Assembly: GCA_964548585.1 (NCBI GenBank)
Contig: CAZJRS010000032.1
Span: forward strand, 1-35,487
From: Methanocella_A sp964548585
GTDB lineage: Archaea > Halobacteriota > Methanocellia > Methanocellales > Methanocellaceae
Direction: 5' to 3'
DNA: 35,487 bases
Shown here piece after piece: positions 7,129 to 14,444 of this stretch. The number at the start of each line of letters is the position of its first letter. Positions within the stretch are counted from its first letter, which is position 1. Under the pieces are notes generated by a model, which was not told where the DNA came from, ran no database searches, and saw nothing but the letters and a program-made list of their open reading frames with translations. The position numbers and the translations under genes are program-made.

Positions 7129-7254
7129 AAAAATTTGGAAGCCTAAGATAGGCTTTGAATCTAAAAACCCTCTTTTAAAAACTAAACATACGCTTTGCGG
7201 CTTAGCGTTTTAAAGATAAAGTCTGCCAGCTTCGATGTCTAATAAAAAATAAGA

Positions 7255-7866
7255 TTAGGATTTACCCTTGACGGCTAGCTGATCGATCTTCTCGGCTATG
7301 AAGTCTGCGTAGGTCGGCAGCTCCTGGAGAGCTTCTGTTTTGCTGCTCCGGTATGCGTGCAAGCCGTTCTTCCGCTCGAGGGCGAGGCGCTCCTGGACGA
7401 TTTCAGAGGCGAAGTTATCCCAGAGTTCCCGGAAGTCGTAGATGCAATAGAGCATGAAATTCTCGAAATCCTGCTCCTGTTTGATGAAATCGACGAGTTC
7501 GGGCTTATCTTCGATGCAGTCAAAGAACAGGACGACGAAAGCGTTGTACTGGTTATCGTTGCGGAACGCGATCTTCTTCACCTGGGTGATGCCGCCTACC
7601 CGCTTCTTGAGGTCAAGCAGCTTTTTAGAGTGAAGCTCGGATGCGATTTTTGAGATCGTATCGATCATCAGAGGCTTGGCTACTTCGTTCAACTTGTAGG
7701 TAAGCAGCTCGTGCATCAGGGTCGACTCGGTAAACGCGTTTACGTCGTCTTTGACGAACACATTTACGATGTACTCCGCTATGTACTCCATGGTTGAGTT
7801 CTCGGCGGAAGTCTCTTCGGTGGGTTCTTCGGTGATTTCCTTACTCTGTTTCTTTGCTTTCGGCAT
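7255..7866 (-). CDS. Unknown protein (203 aa)
   Basis: I do not recognise a family. The N-terminus (about residues 1-27) is lysine and glutamate rich and probably disordered. The rest is predicted mostly helical, with an acidic and aromatic central region (FVVLFFDCIEDKPELVDFI, about residues 110-128). No membrane segment, cysteine cluster or nucleotide motif is visible. The start ATG 7866 is chosen because GGGAGG lies about 8 nt upstream and the product starts with a typical soluble MPKAKK end; an in-frame extension to 7938 lacks such a site. It is transcribed toward the structured RNA region, ending about 50 nt from it. A separate transcript from purF is likely. Confidence 0.7.
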   Translation of the reverse strand: MPKAKKQSKEITEEPTEETSAENSTMEYIAEYIVNVFVKDDVNAFTESTLMHELLTYKLNEVAKPLMIDTISKIASELHSKKLLDLKKRVGGITQVKKIAFRNDNQYNAFVVLFFDCIEDKPELVDFIKQEQDFENFMLYCIYDFRELWDNFASEIVQERLALERKNGLHAYRSSKTEALQELPTYADFIAEKIDQLAVKGKS

Positions 7867-8001
7867 GCTCAAGCCTCCCATAAACACCAGAAGTTCGGTC
7901 GTGTTCCGATCAAAGTGCAGACATAATATGCATCCCACGACTTATAGTTTTTTGGAAGAAACAGCTTTAGGCGATAAGTAGCTCGGTTATTCTGGCCGGC
8001 T

Positions 8002-9417
8002 TCACTCGCATATGAACTTGTTGAGCTTGGTCTGCCGGGACTCGCAGCGCTCGCCCGGGATCTCTATGGGGTATACCCCGGTCAGACAGCCTGTGCACAG
8101 GTCATCCTTGCTGATACCGATGGCGCTGACGAGACCGTCTAATGAGATATAGTACAATGAGTCGGCGCCGATCATGAATTCGACGCCTTTGATGGACTTG
8201 TGTGCGGCGATCAGCTCTTCTCGGGTGGCCATGTCGATGCCCAGGTAGCAAGGGGAGATGATCGGCGGGCTTCCGATTCTGGCGTGGATCGACTTGGCTC
8301 CGGCACGGCGGATCAGATCGATGATCCTCCGGGAGGTAGTTCCTCGTACGATGCTGTCGTCGATGAGTATGACATCTTTGCCAGCCACGTTTTCCCTGAC
8401 CGTGTTGAGCTTCAGTCGGACGGCGGTCTCCCTGAGGTCCTGCCCGGGCATGATAAAGGTCCGGCCTACGTAGCGGTTCTTGATTAGGCCTTCTGTGTAG
8501 TGGACACCGGAGGCGTTTGAATAGCCTATGGCAGAAGTGATACCTGAGTCGGGCACTGGTGTTACCACGTCAGCCTTCGTCGGGCATTCCTTAGCCAGTT
8601 CTTCGCCGATCCGCTGCCGCACCCGGTAAACGAGCTTGCCGTCGATGATGGAGTCCGGCCTGGCGAAGTAGACGAATTCGAACATGCAGTGAGCGTGATT
8701 TTTGCATTTGAACAGCTTATGGCTCTCGATCTTGTCGCTCAGGATCACCATCTCGCCGGGAGCCACGTCCCGGAGAAGCTCGCCGTTGAGCGTATCAATC
8801 GCCGCACTCTCGGAGGTGATGATGTACCCGTTGTCGAGCCTGCCAATACAAAGCGGCTTGAAACCCAGAGGGTCCCTGACACCGATGATTTTGTCTCCTG
8901 CGAGGATGACTAAAGAATAAGACCCAACGAGCTTGCGCATGGTTTCCCGCACTGCTTCGACGAGATCATTACGCATCATCTCTTTGACCAGCAGATGCGA
9001 GATAACCTCAGTGTCCGAATCTGACGTGAAAACCCTGCCGTCTGCCTCGAGTTCTTGCTTGAGCTCGCGGTAGTTTACGAGATTGCCGTTATGAGCGAGC
9101 GAAATCGTGCCGTTCCGGTACGAGACGATAAAAGGCTGGCAGTTTTCAAGCCTGCATCCTCCTGTCGTAGAGTAGCGGACGTGGCCGATACCGGTATAGC
9201 CGGACAGCCTCTGTAAGCGATCTCTGTTAAAATAGTCGGTCACCAGGCCCATGCCCTTGTCATTGAGGACAGCATTGCCGTTGTACACGGCAATACCTGA
9301 CGATTCTTGTCCGCGGTGCTGAAGAGCCTGCATGGCGTAATAGATATATATGGCGGCGGAATCTTTGTTCTTCTCTTTATCGAACCAGACACCAACCACG
9401 CCACACTTATCCTTCAC
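8002..9417 (-). CDS. purF: Amidophosphoribosyltransferase
   Basis: This 471-residue enzyme makes phosphoribosylamine from PRPP and glutamine, the first committed step of purine synthesis. The N-terminal glutaminase uses Cys5 (MKDKCGVVG), exposed after removal of a four-residue propeptide. LQHRGQESSG and the GHVRYST strand follow. The PRPP site is VILIDDSIVRGTTSRR in the C-terminal phosphoribosyltransferase domain. Late cysteines, including the CTGC pair near the end, fit the iron-sulfur form of the enzyme (Bacillus type). GTG 9417 is preceded by AAAGGTG. It is the third gene of the lsm-rpl37e-purF cluster, a common archaeal arrangement. Confidence 0.97.
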   Translation of the reverse strand: MKDKCGVVGVWFDKEKNKDSAAIYIYYAMQALQHRGQESSGIAVYNGNAVLNDKGMGLVTDYFNRDRLQRLSGYTGIGHVRYSTTGGCRLENCQPFIVSYRNGTISLAHNGNLVNYRELKQELEADGRVFTSDSDTEVISHLLVKEMMRNDLVEAVRETMRKLVGSYSLVILAGDKIIGVRDPLGFKPLCIGRLDNGYIITSESAAIDTLNGELLRDVAPGEMVILSDKIESHKLFKCKNHAHCMFEFVYFARPDSIIDGKLVYRVRQRIGEELAKECPTKADVVTPVPDSGITSAIGYSNASGVHYTEGLIKNRYVGRTFIMPGQDLRETAVRLKLNTVRENVAGKDVILIDDSIVRGTTSRRIIDLIRRAGAKSIHARIGSPPIISPCYLGIDMATREELIAAHKSIKGVEFMIGADSLYYISLDGLVSAIGISKDDLCTGCLTGVYPIEIPGERCESRQTKLNKFICE

Positions 9418-9498
9418 AGCTCACGCACCTTTGATCCGCACCTTACGTTTTTAATCGAACTGAACTCGATGGTTCAAATAGTTTGCAGTCGGATGTTA

Positions 9499-9678
9499 TT
9501 ACCAAGTTTTTCTCGCCAGATGGCTGTGCCAGCTCCACTTGTTGAGCTTTGCCGATCTGCCAAAACCGCAAGAAGAACATACTTTCTTATTGAAATTGAA
9601 GGAGACCTTGCCGCAGCGCCTGCATACTGTGTGCACCCGCTTGGATCGCTTTCCCTGTGATGGAGTACCCTTAGACAT
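9499..9678 (-). CDS. rpl37e: 50S ribosomal protein L37e (59 aa)
   Basis: Reading the minus strand from ATG 9678 gives a 59-residue basic protein starting MSKGTPSQGKRSKRVHTVC and ending SHLARKTW. Two CxxC zinc knuckles (CRRC at residues 19-22 and CSSC at 34-37) match L37e, a small zinc-ribbon protein of the archaeal and eukaryotic large subunit. Length and ends match the family exactly. It lies 49 nt downstream of the Sm-like gene and upstream of purF in the same direction. The lsm-rpl37e pair is highly conserved in archaea, so the call is secure. Confidence 0.97.
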   Translation of the reverse strand: MSKGTPSQGKRSKRVHTVCRRCGKVSFNFNKKVCSSCGFGRSAKLNKWSWHSHLARKTW

Positions 9679-9727
9679 TATAATTCACCTTTTTCGGCCA
9701 TAATACGGTATATCTAGTTTATCAATG

Positions 9728-9946
9728 TTACGGTGAGACGTATACGACGGTGTCACCACGCACGATGATCGTGCCCAGCTTCTTCGACGCCTCGCTTTCT
9801 TTTAGCTCCTCAGCGTTGTCAAGCACTAGGTTCATGTGCATATCGTAGCCCTGAAGCTCGCCCCGGAATTCACGGCCACCCTTTAGCCGCACAATCACTG
9901 GAGAATTGAGAGCATCGTTCAGGACATCAAGGGGTCTCTGACTCAT
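9728..9946 (-). CDS. Archaeal Sm-like RNA-binding protein (Lsm/SmAP)
   Basis: The 72-residue product has both Sm motifs: Sm1 with VIVRLKGGREFRGELQGYDMHMNLVL and Sm2 with IIVRGDTVVYVSP. SmAPs form heptameric rings that bind U-rich RNA. ATG 9946 is preceded by GGAGG in the leader. It heads the cluster with L37e and PurF, linking RNA handling, translation and purine supply. A TATA box near 10004-10014 fits its promoter. Length is the family norm. Confidence 0.96.
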   Translation of the reverse strand: MSQRPLDVLNDALNSPVIVRLKGGREFRGELQGYDMHMNLVLDNAEELKESEASKKLGTIIVRGDTVVYVSP

Positions 9947-10003
9947 AAAATACCTCCGCTAAATACAAAGTAAATGAATGATGTTGATTTAATCTCGCGT
10001 GGC

Positions 10004-10014
10004 GTATTTATACT
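10004..10014 (-). promoter_or_regulatory. TATA box of the lsm-rpl37e-purF cluster
   Basis: On the minus strand this reads AGTATAAATAC, a strong archaeal TATA element about 60 nt upstream of ATG 9946, leaving a short leader that contains a GGAGG ribosome site. Confidence 0.6.
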
Positions 10015-10171
10015 TATCGCCAAGCTATGTCAGCTTCAATGCTGATTTAGGGTGGACAGGACATTTTCTAAGGGTACAATCCAGCCTACGGCTACTATAA
10101 CATATTTATACCGGAAGACGTATAATCGACTGATCAATTCATTTCTCAAAAGCGGTAATGGAGAGAAGTCT

Positions 10172-10660
10172 TTGAGGATCAAGGCAAGACATCATTTAAG
10201 AGAGGATGCCACAAAGAAAATCCTTGACAACCTCCGGGTGACTTTCGGAGAGGGCGTGGATACGGTGTTCTCGGGCAGGACCTGGGAGATCGCTGAAACG
10301 GATGAAGAACAGGATTTTATTATGATCAATGGCGAGCCGCTACTCTTTTCGGTAGACGGTGAGGCATTTCCCACCGTTCGCGGGGCCCTCAAGATCAGCC
10401 CTCTGAAAAAGCGGGTGGTCGTTGACATGGGCGCGGTAAAGTTCGTAGCCAAAGGGGCAGATATCATGTGCCCGGGCATCGTGGAAGCCGATCCTGCCAT
10501 TCGAACCGGCGATCTGGTGGTCATCACCGACCAGATGCATAATAAACCCCTTGCGGTCGGCAGGGCGCTGATCGACGGTGACCAGATGGTAGGGACGAAA
10601 GGAAAAGCGGTTAAATCAATACACTACATTGGTGACCGTATCTGGAACCTGGAGCTCTAG
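10172..10660 (+). CDS. PUA-domain RNA-binding protein (162 aa)
   Basis: The protein resembles archaeal PUA proteins related to MCT-1 and the C-terminus of eIF2D. An N-terminal alpha/beta region (RIKARHHLREDATKKI) is followed by a C-terminal PUA domain from about residue 80, with VVVDMGAVKFVAKGADIMCPGI and DLVVITDQMHNKPLAVGRAL typical of the RNA-binding fold. The role is probably in translation or tRNA/rRNA binding. An upstream extension to 10052 is open but rejected: a TATA box (CATATTTATA, 10101-10110) lies inside it, and TTG 10172 has GGAGAG at a good distance and fits the family N-terminus (LRIKARHHL). Confidence 0.82.
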   Translation: MRIKARHHLREDATKKILDNLRVTFGEGVDTVFSGRTWEIAETDEEQDFIMINGEPLLFSVDGEAFPTVRGALKISPLKKRVVVDMGAVKFVAKGADIMCPGIVEADPAIRTGDLVVITDQMHNKPLAVGRALIDGDQMVGTKGKAVKSIHYIGDRIWNLEL

Positions 10661-10695
10661 GCACCGATAAGCTATTATTTATGATGCTAATAATA

Positions 10696-10713
10696 TTACC
10701 AACAAATTGGTAA
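10696..10713 (+). promoter_or_regulatory. Dyad at the sepF transcription start region
   Basis: TTACCAA-CAAA-TTGGTAA is a perfect 7-bp inverted repeat just downstream of a TATA-like TATTTATGATG (about 10675-10685), so it covers the expected start site. A repressor site is a plausible reading. A small leader hairpin is the alternative. Confidence 0.45.
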
Positions 10714-10732
10714 ATCAAAGGGATGGATAAAC

Positions 10733-11107
10733 ATGGCAAGCAAAGGTTTTTTGGGAAAAGTGCTGGGGTCAAAGCCCGCCGATGAGAGCGAAGAGTACAC
10801 AGAGATCGATTTCGGCAGCGTAGAGCGAGAAGTAGGCTCGGGTCCGGCAGAAACTTACGTCAGAGTAGCGGAGATTTCCAGCCTGGCGCAGATCCCCGAA
10901 TTGAAGAGGGAGATCTATAACGGCAACATCGTGATCGTGAACATTGCCCCGATCAAGGGCGACAGCCTCACCAGGGACAGAGCGCTGAAAGACCTCAAGC
11001 AAGTCGCGGCGGATGTCAGAGGCGATATTGCAGGCATCGATGAGAATCACATCGTTGTGACTCCGATGTCGATCAAGGTTGACAGGACAAAGTTTACTGG
11101 TAAGTAA
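10733..11107 (+). CDS. sepF: SepF, archaeal cell division protein
   Basis: A 124-residue protein with the SepF (DUF552) plan: a short N-terminal amphipathic membrane-binding helix (MASKGFLGKVLGS), an acidic linker to about residue 38, then the compact alpha/beta domain (TYVRVAEISSLAQIPELKREIYNGNIVIVNI). Archaeal SepF anchors FtsZ to the membrane and assembles the division ring. It is one base-pair of context away from nothing else of the division machinery, but a tentative FtsZ-superfamily-like gene lies at 20.9 kb. ATG 10733 has AAAGGGATGG upstream. The ZPR1-like gene follows 18 nt later and probably shares the transcript. Confidence 0.93.
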   Translation: MASKGFLGKVLGSKPADESEEYTEIDFGSVEREVGSGPAETYVRVAEISSLAQIPELKREIYNGNIVIVNIAPIKGDSLTRDRALKDLKQVAADVRGDIAGIDENHIVVTPMSIKVDRTKFTGK

Positions 11108-11124
11108 ATCTTATCAGGTACACG

Positions 11125-11721
11125 ATGAGTGACATTAAAGAAGAGAATAGCAGCGAATTAGCGAATGCTACGGGTACAATCTGCTGTCCCATATGCCAGT
11201 GCCACCTCGAGATGAGGTCACATCAGGACAATATACCGTATTTTGGAGACGTTCTGGAGATCAGCAGCGTCTGTACCTGCGGATACAAGTACGCTGAGAC
11301 CCTCATCCTTAGCCAGCGCGATCCCATGCGGCATACCATAAAGGTGTGCTCCGAAGGCCACATGTGCACGCGCGTCATCAGGTCCACTTCTGGGACGATG
11401 CACATTCCGGAATGGGGTATAGATATAGAGCCCGGACCGGCGTCGGAAGCATACATATCCAACGTGGAAGGCGTACTGGACAGGATAGAGTCAGCGGTGA
11501 GCATGGCGCGGAAGTGGGCAGAGCTGCCTGAAGAAATCGAGAAGGCCGACCAGCTTCTTCGAACCATCGACGCAGCGAGGGCAGGAAATGCCATCTTTAC
11601 ACTGATCCTCGAGGACCCGCTAGGAAACAGCGCTATTATTGGGGAAGAAGTCTGCATCGAGCCGCTGAGCCCGGAATATGCAGAAAACCTCAACACAGGC
11701 ATGTTCATTATACAGAAGTAA
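11125..11721 (+). CDS. ZPR1-type zinc finger protein
   Basis: The 198-residue protein carries a four-cysteine zinc finger at the N-terminus (Cys21-Pro-Ile-Cys24 and Cys50-Thr-Cys52) followed by an all-beta domain with IPEWGIDIEPG, the hallmark of ZPR1 modules. Eukaryotic ZPR1 binds translation elongation factor 1A and has tandem modules; archaea have a single one, as here. A role with EF1A in translation is family inference. The helical segment (about residues 118-150) and the closing ILEDPLGNSAII also fit. It lies 18 nt after sepF and is followed by a shared terminator-like hairpin. Confidence 0.86.
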   Translation: MSDIKEENSSELANATGTICCPICQCHLEMRSHQDNIPYFGDVLEISSVCTCGYKYAETLILSQRDPMRHTIKVCSEGHMCTRVIRSTSGTMHIPEWGIDIEPGPASEAYISNVEGVLDRIESAVSMARKWAELPEEIEKADQLLRTIDAARAGNAIFTLILEDPLGNSAIIGEEVCIEPLSPEYAENLNTGMFIIQK

Positions 11722-11737
11722 AAAAGGTTATTAACCA

Positions 11738-11768
11738 CCGAGGCAGGCTTAAACGCCATGTGCCTCGG
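11738..11768. terminator. Bidirectional hairpin between ZPR1 gene and cobT-like gene
   Basis: CCGAGGCA (11738-11745) pairs with TGCCTCGG (11761-11768), with an inner GGC/GCC extension. T-rich tracts follow on the plus side (ATTTTTAGTTTTATT) and A-rich tracts precede it (GTAAAAAAGG), so it can end transcripts from both converging genes. Confidence 0.7.
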
Positions 11769-11785
11769 GGTAAGCATTTTTAGTT

Positions 11786-12850
11786 TTATTGTCCGATCAT
11801 CTTAGAGTACATGAACTCGACGGTGTCCTCGATCTGTTCTTTCTTGACACCTTTGAGCATGGCTGCGACGGATATGCCGCCAGCGCCGACACCCTCTTTC
11901 ACGTGGCCATTCTCATAAGCCAGGAGACCGCTAAACTTCGATCGGGCGAAGGACAGGTCAGCAGTCATGACAGGTATGTCTACATTAGCCTGTTTTAAGA
12001 TGCCAAACAGATTTGCACTGCTGTCCTTTGCCACCCAGCCCGTGGTGGCGAGTGAGATGTTGAAGTTTTTGATGTCGACGATGCGGGATAAGAGTACGGC
12101 AACGGCTGCCATCTGCGTACCACCGGCGAGAATGATCGGCACGTTCCTGGCACCGATGATCAGCCCGATAGCGCCTGCCATCATCGGATCGCCAACGCTT
12201 TCGATCGCTTTGACAGGGTCGACCGGCTGGCTGATACCGGCATTTCTCAAACCCTCCATGACCACGGAAGTCTTTAAAGTCTGAGGGTTTACCTTCAGGC
12301 TGCTGCTGGTATACCCGTCCATCGTATTGCCCATAGCGAGCAAAACGCCCAGTGCGGTTGTCGTCCCTGCCGCTATGGACTCCCCGATCACCAGGTATTC
12401 GGATTGCGAAGCCAGTTCGGCGCCTACCTTTTTGGCGCTTTCGATGATCTCTTTCACATTTGTCAGCGCTTTTCCCGTACGGATATCTTTGCCCGGGCCA
12501 TTGCCTACCCGGTAATGTGGTACGATGGGAGGTATCTGGAGGCCGGTATCGACGTAGTATTCCCGGAAATCGGACAGGGTGATGACAGCCCTCGTGATCA
12601 GGCCCGGGGTAGGGATGGCCTCTGGAGTCAGTGCGATCTCCCCCAGCGTCAAAATCCGGCCCGTATGCACCAGCTCAGCATCAAGTGGCGGGGTGTAGGG
12701 CGTCAGTTCAGGGCTGATGCCTGCTGCAGTAATGCCCGGAATCAGAGCTGTATCTGTGTTGCCCATCAGCAGCACATACGAGCCTCGACCCTTGATCTGT
12801 TCCGCGAACTTCTCTGCACCGTTAAAGTAAGATATCCCATCAACAACCAT
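11786..12850 (-). CDS. CobT-like nicotinate-nucleotide-dimethylbenzimidazole phosphoribosyltransferase family (UPF0284)
   Basis: A 354-residue protein of the archaeal CobT-related family. Glycine-rich segments are visible: VPHYRVGNGPGKDIRTGKAL, IGESIAAGTTTALGVLLAMG and IILAGGTQMAAVAVLL, typical of the CobT Rossmann-like fold that binds nicotinate mononucleotide. Bacterial CobT activates the lower base of cobalamin. Archaeal members are expected to act in corrinoid assembly, which suits a methanogen, but substrate choice is uncertain and many are annotated only as UPF0284. ATG 12850 starts the conserved region. It is monocistronic, with about 140 nt to the next minus-strand gene. Confidence 0.87.
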   Translation of the reverse strand: MVVDGISYFNGAEKFAEQIKGRGSYVLLMGNTDTALIPGITAAGISPELTPYTPPLDAELVHTGRILTLGEIALTPEAIPTPGLITRAVITLSDFREYYVDTGLQIPPIVPHYRVGNGPGKDIRTGKALTNVKEIIESAKKVGAELASQSEYLVIGESIAAGTTTALGVLLAMGNTMDGYTSSSLKVNPQTLKTSVVMEGLRNAGISQPVDPVKAIESVGDPMMAGAIGLIIGARNVPIILAGGTQMAAVAVLLSRIVDIKNFNISLATTGWVAKDSSANLFGILKQANVDIPVMTADLSFARSKFSGLLAYENGHVKEGVGAGGISVAAMLKGVKKEQIEDTVEFMYSKMIGQ

Positions 12851-12989
12851 GTTGTATCCTCAGGCCCTACAATAAGCGCTTCAAGGTAAATAAATTGTGT
12901 GATAAGACAAGTAAATTTGAGTTGCAGTGAGGTGCCACAGTGCCTAAAAACCTGGAGAGACATTTCCAAGCTCTCTGGCCCGAAAGGCC

Positions 12990-14048
12990 TCACATCGTGA
13001 TGGGGAACGGCGTGAAGCACAGCAGCGTCAGCACAAAGGCCACGCAGGCCAGGATAGCACGGGGTTTGCCGATGGGTTTGGCATCATCGGTCGGTTTAGG
13101 ATGGCCTCCCGAGCCCATAAGCGCCGTGAGGAAGCCCCACATGATCCAGATCTCGGCTGGCTGGTGGAGAATGAAAGTTCCGACTAAGCCAAAGGTCATG
13201 ATGATCACTGGCAGTACACGCGAGATCTTGTCTGCCCGCTCGCCGAAGATAGCGCGTGAAACGTGGCCGCCGTCAAGCTGTCCGACGGGGATCATGTTCA
13301 GGACTGTGACCAGCATGCCGACCCACCCTGCGAAAGCGATAGGGTTGAGTCCCGTCAGAGGTTGCCCGGGGTGGACGATCCACGCCAGGAAGTCGAAGAG
13401 TAGCGGCGTATTGATCTGCAGGAACGTACCGCTCGACGTGTCAATGGCGGGAGCAGGGAGCATGAGTCCTATGATCGTGATGATGACTGATACCAGCAGT
13501 CCCACCAGCGGCCCGGCCAGGCCGACGTCGAACAGCGCTTTTCTCGTCGGCACCGGACCTTTCTGCCGTATGATAGCCCCCATCGTGCCGATAGGAGAGA
13601 ATGGAAACGGTATAAAGTAGGGTAGTGTCGCATCTATACCGTACTTTTTCGAGACGAAGTAGTGGCCAAGCTCGTGAGAGCCCAGCGCCACCATGATCGC
13701 TATGGCGAAGGGCAAGCCTTTGTAGATTTCGAGCGGAGACACCAGTGGATCGACGCCATACATCATCGCCCCGGTCAGCATGGTAGTCAAAAAAGTAGCG
13801 ACGGCCAGCACCACGTTGATCCAGATTTGCTCTTTCCTCGCCGGAGCGATGGTAAGGACAAATTCACCCATGCGCTGGTCGACCATGACGGACTTACCCC
13901 TGGCCCGGAAATGATCGTAGATCTTCCCATAGAAGACGTTGGATTCGACCAGAGGCTCACCATATAAGTAGATATACGGATCGTTCTCCCGGATCTCGTA
14001 TACCTGGAATACCTGGTTTACCAGTGTCAGGTCCTCTTTATCAATCAT
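12990..14048 (-). CDS. M50 (site-2 protease-like) membrane metalloprotease
   Basis: A 352-residue protein with a soluble N-terminal region (to about residue 72) followed by several membrane helices. The zinc site is complete: HELGH at residues 125-129 inside a hydrophobic helix, and a third ligand Asp259 in NMIPVGQLDGGH. It belongs to the site-2 protease family, which cleaves proteins within the membrane, often releasing regulators. Substrate is unknown. Its ATG overlaps the stop of the aconitase X small subunit in an ATGA junction, so it is translated from the same operon, an odd pairing with isoprenoid synthesis that may be incidental. Confidence 0.93.
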   Translation of the reverse strand: MIDKEDLTLVNQVFQVYEIRENDPYIYLYGEPLVESNVFYGKIYDHFRARGKSVMVDQRMGEFVLTIAPARKEQIWINVVLAVATFLTTMLTGAMMYGVDPLVSPLEIYKGLPFAIAIMVALGSHELGHYFVSKKYGIDATLPYFIPFPFSPIGTMGAIIRQKGPVPTRKALFDVGLAGPLVGLLVSVIITIIGLMLPAPAIDTSSGTFLQINTPLLFDFLAWIVHPGQPLTGLNPIAFAGWVGMLVTVLNMIPVGQLDGGHVSRAIFGERADKISRVLPVIIMTFGLVGTFILHQPAEIWIMWGFLTALMGSGGHPKPTDDAKPIGKPRAILACVAFVLTLLCFTPFPITM

Positions 14049-14443
14049 GGTAGCTCGACTGTCCCGGCAGAACCGTCCACCGTGACATTATCTCCGTCCC
14101 GGATGGTTTCCAGCGGGTTTTGTTCCAGGCGGTCTACCATTGGTATACCGGAGATGATCGCCCCCACCGCTACGATGGGCTCTGCCTTAAGGTTGATCAT
14201 CGCGGCCGGAGCCACGCCGTTTTTCAATAACTGGTATATGACGTAAGAGCCGACGGTGGAGCCTTTTCCGCCGGGAAAAATCAGCACTGTCCCCTTCACG
14301 TTTTTACCGAAGAGGGCATGGCCCTTCTCGATCACTTCACCGGTCTGGGGATTCACACCCCCAAGGAAGGAGATAGCATCCTTTGAAACCAGTGCCGGGC
14401 CTGTGGCCCTGCCGCCGGCTATCCGGTGTCCCGTGATAAGCAT
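14045..14443 (-). CDS. Phosphomevalonate dehydratase small subunit (aconitase X swivel domain, DUF126)
   Basis: The 132-residue protein is the mobile swivel domain of the aconitase X family, with GKGSTVGSYVIYQL as its anion-binding loop. Together with the large subunit it forms the iron-sulfur enzyme that dehydrates mevalonate 5-phosphate to trans-anhydromevalonate phosphate in the archaeal mevalonate pathway for isoprenoid lipids. An open extension to 14500 runs into the large-subunit gene; ATG 14443 (MLITGHRIAGG) is preferred because it falls one base after the upstream TAA, with GAGGTGAC as ribosome site. The downstream junction with the M50 gene is a 4-nt overlap. Confidence 0.92.
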   Translation of the reverse strand: MLITGHRIAGGRATGPALVSKDAISFLGGVNPQTGEVIEKGHALFGKNVKGTVLIFPGGKGSTVGSYVIYQLLKNGVAPAAMINLKAEPIVAVGAIISGIPMVDRLEQNPLETIRDGDNVTVDGSAGTVELP

Positions 14444-14444
14444 A

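Larger units (their letters stand above)
6632..7208 (+). ncRNA. Candidate large structured RNA: array of short stem-loops
   Basis: No protein-like frame exists here, yet nearly every stretch folds locally. It opens with CGGAC-GTAT-GTCCG (6632-6645), then six two-hairpin modules (6646-6989), a 9-bp hairpin and branched GC-rich fold (7012-7128), then AGCCTA-AGA-TAGGCT (about 7140-7154) and ACGCT/AGCGT (7190-7208). Hairpins are separated by A-rich TAAA-type linkers. Unpaired segments are purine-rich only on the plus strand, as in real structured RNAs, and candidate TATA boxes lie just upstream. It matches no RNA class I can name (not RNase P, SRP or tRNA). Alternatives are a structured 3' region of the minus-strand gene at 7255-7866, or DNA-level hairpins. 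Function is unknown. Confidence 0.6.

Noticed and set aside
10052..10171. N-terminal extension of the PUA protein
   Set aside because: The TATA box at 10101-10110 lies inside it and the TTG at 10172 has a good ribosome site.
12940..13620. Plus-strand 226-codon frame opposite the M50 protease
   Set aside because: It is a shadow of the protease gene: no motif, unnatural composition, and the minus frame has complete catalytic motifs.
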